Shown here one piece after another: positions 56,957 through 64,000 of a stretch of DNA of 64,000 bases; the first letter of the stretch is position 1, and each line of letters opens with the position of its first letter. The stretch is from Comamonas phosphati (GTDB taxonomy: Bacteria > Pseudomonadota > Gammaproteobacteria > Burkholderiales > Burkholderiaceae_C), in NCBI RefSeq assembly GCF_014637085.1, contig NZ_BMEU01000007.1:1-64000 (forward strand). Direction: 5' to 3'. The notes beneath the pieces are model-generated. The model saw nothing but the letters and a program-made list of their open reading frames with translations. It had not been told where the DNA came from and made no database searches. The position numbers and the translations under genes are program-made.

Positions 56957-57078
56957 CCTTGATTCATCAAGGGCCCTCTTGAACTACAAGAATCCGCGGC
57001 CCGCATTTCCTCCTGCCCCCTATGCGCTGCCGTGCTGGCTCCCTGTTTGAAGCAGGTGCCGGCCTGCGCTGGCTGGCG

Positions 57079-58338
57079 CTACCGCAGATACTCGGCCACG
57101 CCCGCAGCCACATGCACGCCCGCCGACAGGCAGGCCGTGAGCAGATAGCCGCCGGTGGGCGCTTCCCAGTCCAGCATTTCGCCCGCGCAGAACACGCCGG
57201 GCAGGGCCTTGCACATGCCGCGCGCATCCAGCGCCTCGAAGCGCACCCCGCCGGCCGTGCTGATGGCTTCGTCCATGGGCCGCGGCGCCACCACCGTCAG
57301 CGGCAAGGCCTTGATGCTTGCAGCCAGCCGCTCGGCATCGTCTATGCCCGACTTGCCCAGCACCTCGTACAGCAGGCCGGCCTTGATGCCGTCTATGCCC
57401 AGCCGCCCCTTGAGATGGCTGCTCAGGCTGCGCGAACCTCTGGGGCGCAGCACTTCGGCGCCCACGCGATCGGCGCTCCATTGCGGCAGCAGGTCCAGCT
57501 CGAAGCGGGCCTGCCCCTGGCGCGCAATGCAGTCGCGCAGCATGGCCGAGGCCGCATAGATCAGGCTGCCTTCCACGCCGGTTTCCGTCGCCACGAACTC
57601 CCCCTGGCGGGAAAATTCCTGGCCCTGATCGTCCACGAACCGCAGAGCCACCGGCTTGAACGGCTGGCCGGCAAAGCGCTGGACAAACACGGGACTCCAG
57701 CCGCCGCCGACATCGAAGCCGCAGTTGGCCGCCTGCAGGGGCGCGATATCGACACCCTTGTCCTGCAGCAGGCTCACCCAGGCGCCGTCCGACCCCAGGC
57801 GGGCCCAGCTGCCGCCCCCGGTCGCCAGCACCAAGGCCCGACACTGCAACTGCACCTCGCCGGATTCGTTGCGCAGCAAGGGCAGACCGTCCGCCGACCA
57901 ACCCAGCCAGCGATGGCGCATATGGAAATGGACGCCCTGCGCCTTCAGGCGCAGCAGCCAGGCCCTGAGCAGCGGAGCGGCTTTCATATCCGAAGGGAAG
58001 ACCCGGCCGGAGGTACCGACGAAAGTATCGAAGCCCAGGCCCCGCACCCAGTCGCACAGCTGCTGCGCACCCCAGCGCTCCAGCCAGGGCTGCAGATCCG
58101 CGCGCCGCTGGCCGTACCGGCCGGCGAAGGCCTCAAAGGCTTCGGAATGCGTGAGGTTCGACCCGCCTTTGCCGGCCATCAGGAACTTGCGCGCCGCCGA
58201 TGGCTTGGCTTCGAACACGCGCACCGACAGGCCGGCCTGGGCCAGGCGTTCGGCCGCCATCAGACCTGCAGGCCCTGCACCGATGACCGCGACATCGCAC
58301 GCCAACAACGATCGAGCCTCAGCCCCATCCAACTCCAT
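57079..58338 (-). CDS. HI0933/TIGR03862-type FAD-dependent oxidoreductase
   Basis: A 419-aa flavoprotein. N-terminal Rossmann motif VAVIGAGPAGLMAAERL at about 16-32, then KFLMAGKGGSNLTH, TSGRVFPSDMKAAPLL and the C-terminal FCAGEMLDWEAPTGGYLL. These fit the HI0933/BaiN-like group, TIGR03862 subtype. Electron donor and substrate unknown; probably cytoplasmic. Stands alone between ffs and trxA. Confidence 0.86.
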   Translation of the reverse strand: MELDGAEARSLLACDVAVIGAGPAGLMAAERLAQAGLSVRVFEAKPSAARKFLMAGKGGSNLTHSEAFEAFAGRYGQRRADLQPWLERWGAQQLCDWVRGLGFDTFVGTSGRVFPSDMKAAPLLRAWLLRLKAQGVHFHMRHRWLGWSADGLPLLRNESGEVQLQCRALVLATGGGSWARLGSDGAWVSLLQDKGVDIAPLQAANCGFDVGGGWSPVFVQRFAGQPFKPVALRFVDDQGQEFSRQGEFVATETGVEGSLIYAASAMLRDCIARQGQARFELDLLPQWSADRVGAEVLRPRGSRSLSSHLKGRLGIDGIKAGLLYEVLGKSGIDDAERLAASIKALPLTVVAPRPMDEAISTAGGVRFEALDARGMCKALPGVFCAGEMLDWEAPTGGYLLTACLSAGVHVAAGVAEYLR

Positions 58339-58604
58339 AGCTCACCTGTAATTGCATTCATTGCGCTGTTTCGCAGGGAGAGCCCCTGGCAGCAAGGCTG
58401 CGCAGAATACCACCGCCTACCCGGAGCCATCCGCGTGCGGACTTGGCCTGAGATCGTAAACACGTTTTGAAGACATCCGCTATTGCCGCCATAGCAGCAA
58501 ACAACCGGCCACACCGCATGCCTGGAGATGAGTTTCTGTCACAATGAAGTCATCCGGCGAGCTCCTCGCCGCTTTTCTTTCGAACGAGAAACCCAGGACT
58601 CAAA

Positions 58605-58937
58605 ATGGCCAGCGAATTGATCAAGCACATCACCGATGCAAGCTTTGAATCCGACGTACTGCAACCCGGCACCACCGTTCTGGTGGACTACTGGGCCGAG
58701 TGGTGCGGTCCCTGCAAGATGATTGCCCCCATCCTGGACGAGGCAGCAGGCACCTACAAGGACAAGCTGCAGATCGCCAAGATGAACGTGGACGAGAACC
58801 GCGAAATCCCCGCCAAGTTCGGCATCCGCGGCATTCCCACGCTGATGCTGTTCAAGGACGGCCAGCTGGCCGCCACCAAGGTTGGCGCGCTGAACAAGAC
58901 CCAGCTGTCGGCCTTCCTGGACCAGCACCTGGCCTGA
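58605..58937 (+). CDS. trxA: Thioredoxin 1
   Basis: A 110-aa disulfide reductant with WCGPC (Cys34, Cys37), cis-Pro in GIPTLMLF and normal length. ATG 58605. The promoter region carries an extended -10-like TGTCACAAT at 58537-58545. It is followed by rho in the frequent trxA-rho order. Confidence 0.95.
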   Translation: MASELIKHITDASFESDVLQPGTTVLVDYWAEWCGPCKMIAPILDEAAGTYKDKLQIAKMNVDENREIPAKFGIRGIPTLMLFKDGQLAATKVGALNKTQLSAFLDQHLA

Positions 58938-59078
58938 GCCCCCGCATCGGTCAGGGCCCGCGCCCTGGCCGGCTTCCTGCCTTCTTCCCAGGCCTACAAG
59001 GCCGCACCAGCGTCTGCACAGACCATGCGGGAGCACAAATCTCGCAAAACTGCTTGCAACCCGCGCATTGTTTCCTGT

Positions 59079-59084
59079 CATAAT
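59079..59084 (+). promoter_or_regulatory. Candidate extended -10 promoter of rho
   Basis: TG-T-CATAAT, with TTGCAA at 59054-59059 (19-bp spacing, long). A similar TGT-CACAAT precedes trxA. The rho leader would be about 125 nt; E. coli rho is autoregulated by attenuation in its leader. Confidence 0.4.
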
Positions 59085-59215
59085 GTGCCAATCACCGGTC
59101 GCCGCATGGGGCCGCGCTGAGAATCTTCAGGCAAGCCAGCCCACTACCGCAGTGTCTCGTTAGGCCTCTACCGCCTCCCCCCTGGTTATCTTTACTCCAC
59201 GCTTGGAGTCATTTC

Positions 59216-60478
59216 ATGCACCTTAATGAACTCAAGGCACTGCACGTGTCTGAAGTCTTGAAGCAGGCCGAAGCGCTTGAGATCGAAAACGTCGGCCGCA
59301 TGCGCAAGCAAGAGCTGATGTTCGGCATCATCAAAAAGCGCGCCAAGGCTGGCGAGCAAGTGTTTGCCGACGGCGTGCTCGAAATCCTGCCCGACGGATT
59401 CGGCTTTCTGCGCAGCCCCGATACCAGCTACACCGCCAGCACGGACGACATCTACATCTCCCCCAGCCAGGTGCGCCGTTTCAATCTGCACACCGGCGAC
59501 ATGATCGAAGGCGAAGTGCGCATCCCCAAGGATGGCGAGCGCTACTTCGCGCTGACCAAGCTCGACTCCGTCAACGGCGGCCCGCCCGAGCAGAACAAGC
59601 ACAAGGTGATGTTCGAGAACCTCACGCCGCTGTTCCCCAAGGAGCAGATGAGGCTGGAGCGCGAGATCAAGGGCGAGGAGAACATCACCGGCCGCATCAT
59701 CGACATCATCGCGCCCATCGGCCGCGGCCAGCGCGCGCTGATCGTGGCCCCGCCCAAGAGCGGCAAGACCATGATGATGCAGAGCATCGCCCACGCCATC
59801 ACGGCCAACCACCCCGACGTGCATCTGATGGTGCTGCTGGTGGACGAGCGCCCCGAGGAAGTGACGGAAATGCAGCGTTCGGTCAAGGGCGAGATCATTG
59901 CCTCGACCTTCGACGAGCCCGCCACCCGCCATGTGCATGTGGCCGAAATGGTGATCGAACGCGCAAAACGCCTGGTCGAGCTGGGCAAGGACGTGGTCAT
60001 CCTGCTGGACTCCATCACCCGCCTGGCCCGCGCCTACAACAACGTCGTGCCCTCCTCGGGCAAGGTGCTGTCGGGCGGCGTGGACTCCAACGCGCTGCAG
60101 CGCCCCAAGCGCTTCTTCGGCGCGGCGCGCAAGGTCGAGGAAGGTGGCTCGCTGACCATCATTGCCACGGCCCTGGTGGATACCGGCAGCCGCATGGACG
60201 AGGTGATCTTCGAAGAGTTCAAGGGCACGGGCAACTGCGAAATCCACCTGAGCCGCCGCCTCTACGAAAAGCGTGTGTTCCCGGCCATCGAGCTCAACAA
60301 GAGCGGCACCCGGCGCGAAGAACTGCTGCTGGCGCCCGAGATCCTGCAAAAGACCCGCATCCTGCGTCAGTTCATGTACAACATGGACGAGATCGAGTCC
60401 ATGGAACTCATGATCAAGAACATGAAGGCCACGAAGAACAACATCGAGTTCTTCGACATGATGCGCCGCGGCGGCTAA
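59216..60478 (+). CDS. rho: Transcription termination factor Rho
   Basis: A 420-aa hexameric RNA helicase. N-terminal RNA-binding domain ([11 protein letters not shown] near 57-67), Walker A PKSGKT at 180-185, Walker [17 protein letters not shown], and Q- and R-loops later. Length and sequence are typical. ATG 59216 begins [13 protein letters not shown]. Confidence 0.97.
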   Translation: MHLNELKALHVSEVLKQAEALEIENVGRMRKQELMFGIIKKRAKAGEQVFADGVLEILPDGFGFLRSPDTSYTASTDDIYISPSQVRRFNLHTGDMIEGEVRIPKDGERYFALTKLDSVNGGPPEQNKHKVMFENLTPLFPKEQMRLEREIKGEENITGRIIDIIAPIGRGQRALIVAPPKSGKTMMMQSIAHAITANHPDVHLMVLLVDERPEEVTEMQRSVKGEIIASTFDEPATRHVHVAEMVIERAKRLVELGKDVVILLDSITRLARAYNNVVPSSGKVLSGGVDSNALQRPKRFFGAARKVEEGGSLTIIATALVDTGSRMDEVIFEEFKGTGNCEIHLSRRLYEKRVFPAIELNKSGTRREELLLAPEILQKTRILRQFMYNMDEIESMELMIKNMKATKNNIEFFDMMRRGG

Positions 60479-60510
60479 GCTTTCCGGGTTCCGCACAGCA
60501 GGCCATCCAT

Positions 60511-60519
60511 TGCTATAAT
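60511..60519 (+). promoter_or_regulatory. Extended -10 promoter of rpmE2
   Basis: TGC-TATAAT, a perfect extended -10, about 100 bp before the rpmE2 start. No good -35 is present, as is usual for extended -10 promoters. Confidence 0.7.
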
Positions 60520-60560
60520 GGGAGGCTTTTTCTATTGCGGCAAGTACGCCTGATTCATGA

Positions 60561-60581
60561 CTGCTACAAGGGTTGTAGCAG
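60561..60581 (+). promoter_or_regulatory. Leader hairpin upstream of rpmE2
   Basis: CTGCTACAA and TTGTAGCAG form a perfect 9-bp stem around GGG, in the 5' leader between promoter and ribosome site. Ribosomal protein genes are often autoregulated through such leaders; a role for L31 here is inference. Confidence 0.5.
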
Positions 60582-60618
60582 GTCGGGCACGGCTACCGCA
60601 CTTGACCAAAGGAAGATC

Positions 60619-60864
60619 ATGAAAGAAGGCATTCACCCCAACTACCGCGAAGTTCTGTTCGTGGACCTGTCCAACGGCTTCAAGTTCGTGACGCGTTCTT
60701 GCGCGAACACCAAGGAAACCGAGACCTTCGAAGGCAAGGAATACCCTCTGTTCAAGCTGGATACCTCCTCTGAATCCCACCCCTTCTACACCGGCACGCA
60801 AAAGTCGGTGGACAACATGGGTGGCCGCGTGGAGAAGTTCCGCAACCGCTTCGGCAAGAAGTAA
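60619..60864 (+). CDS. rpmE2: Ribosomal protein L31 type B
   Basis: An 81-aa 50S subunit protein. [20 protein letters not shown] and the C-terminal [14 protein letters not shown] are L31 type B. It lacks the CxxC zinc knuckle of the C+ form; only one Cys remains (TRSCANT). ATG 60619 follows AAAGGA. Its own promoter and leader hairpin are upstream. Confidence 0.95.
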   Translation: MKEGIHPNYREVLFVDLSNGFKFVTRSCANTKETETFEGKEYPLFKLDTSSESHPFYTGTQKSVDNMGGRVEKFRNRFGKK

Positions 60865-60886
60865 ACCCTACTTTCTTGCAGGTCAG

Positions 60887-60918
60887 GGCAGCCCGGGCAA
60901 CCGTGCTGCCTTTTCTTT
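60887..60918 (+). terminator. Rho-independent terminator after rpmE2
   Basis: GGCAGC and GCTGCC pair, followed by TTTTCTTTT, 23 bp after the rpmE2 stop. Confidence 0.75.
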
Positions 60919-61053
60919 TGCCTTGCCCCAGCACCACCGCGAACTCGCTGGTGGAGCACTTTCATATAAGCATGCTGCGCGTGCCAGCAAGGCTTTTCGG
61001 GCGGGTTTACTGGTAAAAACAGGTGCTGCCGCCCCATTGAACAGGATTTTTTC

Positions 61054-62793
61054 GTGAATCAGCCTACGCCAGCCATCGTTGCCCAAAGCGCCGTACGACG
61101 CCTGCCGCGCTGGTCATTGCTGCTGCTGTGCCTGGCCTATGTGGTGCCGGGCTTTGTGATGCGCGGCCCCTGGCGCTCTGCCGACATGGAGGCCTTCGGC
61201 TATATGCGCGAGCTGGCGCTGCATCACGCTTCCTGGTTCAAGCCGACCATCTCCGGCCTGCCGCCCACCTCCGACGGCTTGCTACCCTACTGGCTGGGCG
61301 CCGTCGCGCTGCAAGGGCTCCAATCGCTGCTGGGTCCCGAGATGGCAGCGCGCCTGCCCTTCATGGGCCTGCTGGTCATCACCCTGGCCGCCACCTGGTG
61401 GGGTGCCTACTATCTGGCGCGCACGCCCGGCGCGCAGCCCGTGGCCTTCGCCTTCGGCGGAGAAGCGCAGCTGACGGACTACGCGCGCGCCATGGCCGAT
61501 GCCGCCCTGCTCGCACTGGTCGCGTGCCTGGGCCTGGCCCAGCTCTCGCATGAAACCACCAGCTATGTGACGCAGCTGGGCTGCACCGCGCTGCTGTTCT
61601 TTGCAGCAGCGGCCATGCCTTATCACCAGTTCAAATCCGGCCTGGCCATGGTGCTGGGCATGCTGGGCCTGGCCCTGAGCGGCGCCCCCACGCTGGCCAT
61701 GCTCTTCGGCCTGGGCGGCGCCTGCATTGCGTTGAGCCAGCAAAGCTGGGGTGACGCCAGCGAGCGCAACGCGCGCCAGGCCCGCCTGTGGTGCCTGGCC
61801 TGGCTGGCCATGACGGCGGTTGCCGCCATTCTCATCACCATCTGGCATCTATGGGCCTGGCACCTGGTCAACAGCGTCAAGGACTGGGATAGCCTGCTGC
61901 AATTGCTGCTGTGGTTCTGCTGGCCCGCCTGGCCGCTGGCGCTGTGGACCCTGTGGGTATGGCGCAGGCAGGTCGCCCGGCCGCAATACAACCCCCATCT
62001 CACGATCTCTCTGTGGTTCGCGGGCGTGCCGCTGATTGCCTGCCTGATCAGCCAGCCTGCCGATCGTGCCCTGCTGCTGGGCCTGCCGGCCATCGCCACC
62101 CTGGCAGCCTTTGCCCTACCCACTCTGCGCCGCAGCATCAGCGCGTTGATCGACTGGTTCACGCTGCTGTTCTTCAGCATCTCGGCCATTGCCATCTGGG
62201 TGGTCTGGCTGGCGGTCCAGACCGGCACGCCCGCCAAGATTGCCGCCAACATCACCCGGCTGGCGCCGCAGTTCAGTGCCAGCATTTCCTGGCCCATGCT
62301 GCTGGTGGCGCTGACTGCCTCGGCCGGCTGGGTGGTGCTGGTGATCTGGCGCACCTCGCGCAACCGTGCCGCCATCTGGAAGAGCCTAGTGCTGCCCGCG
62401 GGCGGCGCCACGCTGGGCTGGCTGCTGCTCTCCACCTTGTGGATGCCGCTGCTGGACCACGCGCGCAGCTATGCGCCGCAGATGGAACAGATTGCCACCC
62501 AGCTCGGCTCGGCATCGGAAAGGTCTGACTGCGTGCTGACCTATGGCCTGGGCCGCGCGCAGATTGCAGCCCTGCGCTACTACACCCAGGTGGACACCCA
62601 TCTGCTGCGCCAGTCCCGCCCCGGCCAATGCCAGTGGCTGGTAGTGGACGCCGACCGCTGGGCCAATCCACGCAGCCAGCCACTGCGCGCCGACTGGAAT
62701 GAAGTGGCCCGCGTGAGCCGTCCGACCGAACGCCGCAAGGAAGCCCTGGTGCTGCTGCGCCGCGCGGGCGCGCCCGCTGCTGCGGCCCGATGA
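61054..62793 (+). CDS. ArnT-like membrane glycosyltransferase family protein
   Basis: A 579-aa polytopic protein with about 11 hydrophobic segments. The first periplasmic loop (WRSADMEAFGYMRELAL, then PTISGLPPTSDGLLPYWLGA) mirrors the ArnT/Pmt-type pattern of acidic residue, NG-P loop and YWL. This suggests a lipid-linked sugar transferase, with target unknown. The C-terminal periplasmic part has two cysteines. GTG start 61054 follows AGGA. It overlaps the MATE gene by four bases (ATGA). Confidence 0.72.
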   Translation: MNQPTPAIVAQSAVRRLPRWSLLLLCLAYVVPGFVMRGPWRSADMEAFGYMRELALHHASWFKPTISGLPPTSDGLLPYWLGAVALQGLQSLLGPEMAARLPFMGLLVITLAATWWGAYYLARTPGAQPVAFAFGGEAQLTDYARAMADAALLALVACLGLAQLSHETTSYVTQLGCTALLFFAAAAMPYHQFKSGLAMVLGMLGLALSGAPTLAMLFGLGGACIALSQQSWGDASERNARQARLWCLAWLAMTAVAAILITIWHLWAWHLVNSVKDWDSLLQLLLWFCWPAWPLALWTLWVWRRQVARPQYNPHLTISLWFAGVPLIACLISQPADRALLLGLPAIATLAAFALPTLRRSISALIDWFTLLFFSISAIAIWVVWLAVQTGTPAKIAANITRLAPQFSASISWPMLLVALTASAGWVVLVIWRTSRNRAAIWKSLVLPAGGATLGWLLLSTLWMPLLDHARSYAPQMEQIATQLGSASERSDCVLTYGLGRAQIAALRYYTQVDTHLLRQSRPGQCQWLVVDADRWANPRSQPLRADWNEVARVSRPTERRKEALVLLRRAGAPAAAAR

Positions 62794-64000
62794 GCGGCGA
62801 CGCACGCCACGGCACACGCCACGAGATACGCCATATCGGCCGCCATGCCCTGACGGTGCTGGCGGGCCAGTTGGCCGTCATGGCCTTCGGCACCACGGAC
62901 ACCATTGTGGCCGGCCGCTATTCCGATGGCGCCGTGGCCGCCCTGTCCGTGGGCGCCGCCATTTTCGTGAGTGTCTATGTCTCGCTCATGGGCATATTCC
63001 AGGCCCTGCTGCCGCTGTGGGCCGAGCAGCACGGTGCCAACCAGCCCCTGGCCATAGGCCGGTCGCTGCGCCAGTCCATGTATCTGTGCCTGGCCGCCTG
63101 CCTCATAGGCATGGCCGTTCTGCTGGCACCCGATGCCCTGCTGCGCTGGACCCATGTACCCGGACCTTTGCAGCAGGAAGTCAAGCGGTATCTGGCCATT
63201 GTGGCCCTGGGCCTGCCGCCGGCCCTGTTGTTTCGCGTCTACGGCGCACTCAATCAGGCGCTGGGCCGCCCGCACCTGGTCACGAGGCTGCAGCTGGCCT
63301 CGCTGCTGCTGAAGATCCCGCTGTCCGTCTGGCTCGCCTTCGGCGGCCTGGGCATGCCGGCCATGGGCGCTGCAGGCTGCGCCTGGGCCACGCTGGTCGT
63401 GAACTACGCCATGTTCGGCATCGCGCTGTGGCTGATGCGCAGCCGGGATTTCTATGTGCCCCTGGCCTTGTGGCAGCGCCTGGAGCGCCCGGACTGGCCC
63501 CAGCTGGCCCGCTTTGCCCGCCTGGGCATTCCCGCGGGCCTGGCCATTCTGGTGGAGGTGACTTCCTTCACGCTCATGGCCTTGTTCGTCGCGCGCCAGG
63601 GCACGCAGGCTTCGGCGGCCCACCAGATCGCGGCCAATCTGGCTGCCACCTGCTATATGGTGCCGCTGTCCCTGGCCATTGCCGCCAGCGCGCGCGTGAG
63701 CTTCTGGCGCGGCGCTGCCAACGAGGCCTTGGCGCGCCAGCTGATCATTCAGTGTTTCTGGCTTGCAGCCCTGATTGCCATTACGCTTTCAGCTGTACTA
63801 TTCATAGCACGTGAATCCATCGCCGGCTTCTATACCAGCTCGCCCCAAGTGGTTGCGCTCACGGCCGGCCTGCTGGGCTGGGTAGCTCTCTACCATGTAG
63901 CCGATGCCGTGCAGACCTTCTCCATCTTCGTGCTGCGCTGCTACCGCATCACCGTGGCACCGCTGGCCATCTACTGCGCGCTGCTCTGGGGCAGCGGCCT
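62790..64000 (+). CDS. MATE family efflux transporter (truncated by window end)
   Basis: Reads from ATG 62790 to the edge without a stop (at least 403 residues). MATE-type N-terminus: LTVLAGQLAVMAFGTTDTIV and AGRYSDGAVAALSVG, then ALNQALGRPH and AARFARLGIPAG-like segments. About ten hydrophobic helices are visible. Probably Na+/H+-driven drug or metabolite export. Coupled to the ArnT-like gene. Confidence 0.88.
   Translation, partial: MSGDARHGTRHEIRHIGRHALTVLAGQLAVMAFGTTDTIVAGRYSDGAVAALSVGAAIFVSVYVSLMGIFQALLPLWAEQHGANQPLAIGRSLRQSMYLCLAACLIGMAVLLAPDALLRWTHVPGPLQQEVKRYLAIVALGLPPALLFRVYGALNQALGRPHLVTRLQLASLLLKIPLSVWLAFGGLGMPAMGAAGCAWATLVVNYAMFGIALWLMRSRDFYVPLALWQRLERPDWPQLARFARLGIPAGLAILVEVTSFTLMALFVARQGTQASAAHQIAANLAATCYMVPLSLAIAASARVSFWRGAANEALARQLIIQCFWLAALIAITLSAVLFIARESIAGFYTSSPQVVALTAGLLGWVALYHVADAVQTFSIFVLRCYRITVAPLAIYCALLWGSG

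Overview
The window is chromosomal DNA from a high-GC betaproteobacterium, most likely a Comamonadaceae (Comamonas- or Delftia-like). This is inferred from the gene order folC-dedD-cvpA-purF-metZ, the TadA-hydrolase fusion, the hisJQMP layout, 4.5S RNA placed in front of dnaX, and interspersed CCCCCTGAG-type repeats. No prophage, insertion sequence, CRISPR array or defence island was seen. It reads as core genome with a few decayed genes.

Left part (1-23.4 kb): a minus-strand tRNA array (Ala, Asp and Glu genes, partly duplicated around an internal terminator) lies directly downstream of gltX. Upstream on the same strand come metZ, purF, cvpA, a SPOR-domain protein and folC. Plus-strand genes follow: an ArsC-like reductase, a glycine-zipper envelope protein, ppnP, argG, a secreted hypothetical, and a basic amino-acid ABC importer (hisJQMP-like) preceded by the remnant of a second binding protein. 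Then come an SPW membrane protein, murB, yajQ, a retropepsin-like protein coupled to a degenerate HD-GYP protein, plsY, ybaK, an aldo/keto reductase and an alpha/beta hydrolase.

Middle (23.4-45 kb): a compact minus-strand minor-pilin operon, pilE-fimT-pilV-pilW-pilX-pilY1, has overlapping reading frames. It is followed by a penicillin-acylase-family Ntn hydrolase, small hypotheticals including a protein made of three helix-turn-helix-like repeats, a His-rich LD-carboxypeptidase, tadA fused to a hydrolase-like domain, a branched-chain amino-acid binding protein, rlhA, a chemoreceptor with a gutted second chemoreceptor behind it, ppa, and an Mpo1-family gene cut by one in-frame amber codon.

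Right part (45-64 kb): molybdenum cofactor genes moaA-mobA-moeA with a thioredoxin-like gene; rnhA and a methyltransferase diverging from gloB-mltD; recR; and ybaB with dnaX. dnaX carries an A9 run placed to make a short gamma form. The 4.5S RNA gene, a flavoprotein, trxA, rho, rpmE2 with a hairpin leader, and an ArnT-like membrane protein overlapping a MATE exporter that runs off the right edge complete the window.

The best leads are the dnaX slippage site, the three-repeat HTH protein, the orientation-coupled repeats sitting just after stop codons, the amber-split Mpo1 gene, the argT/hisJ remnant, the collapsed chemoreceptor and the rpmE2 leader. Every function is inferred from recognised motifs and context; no database search was run.
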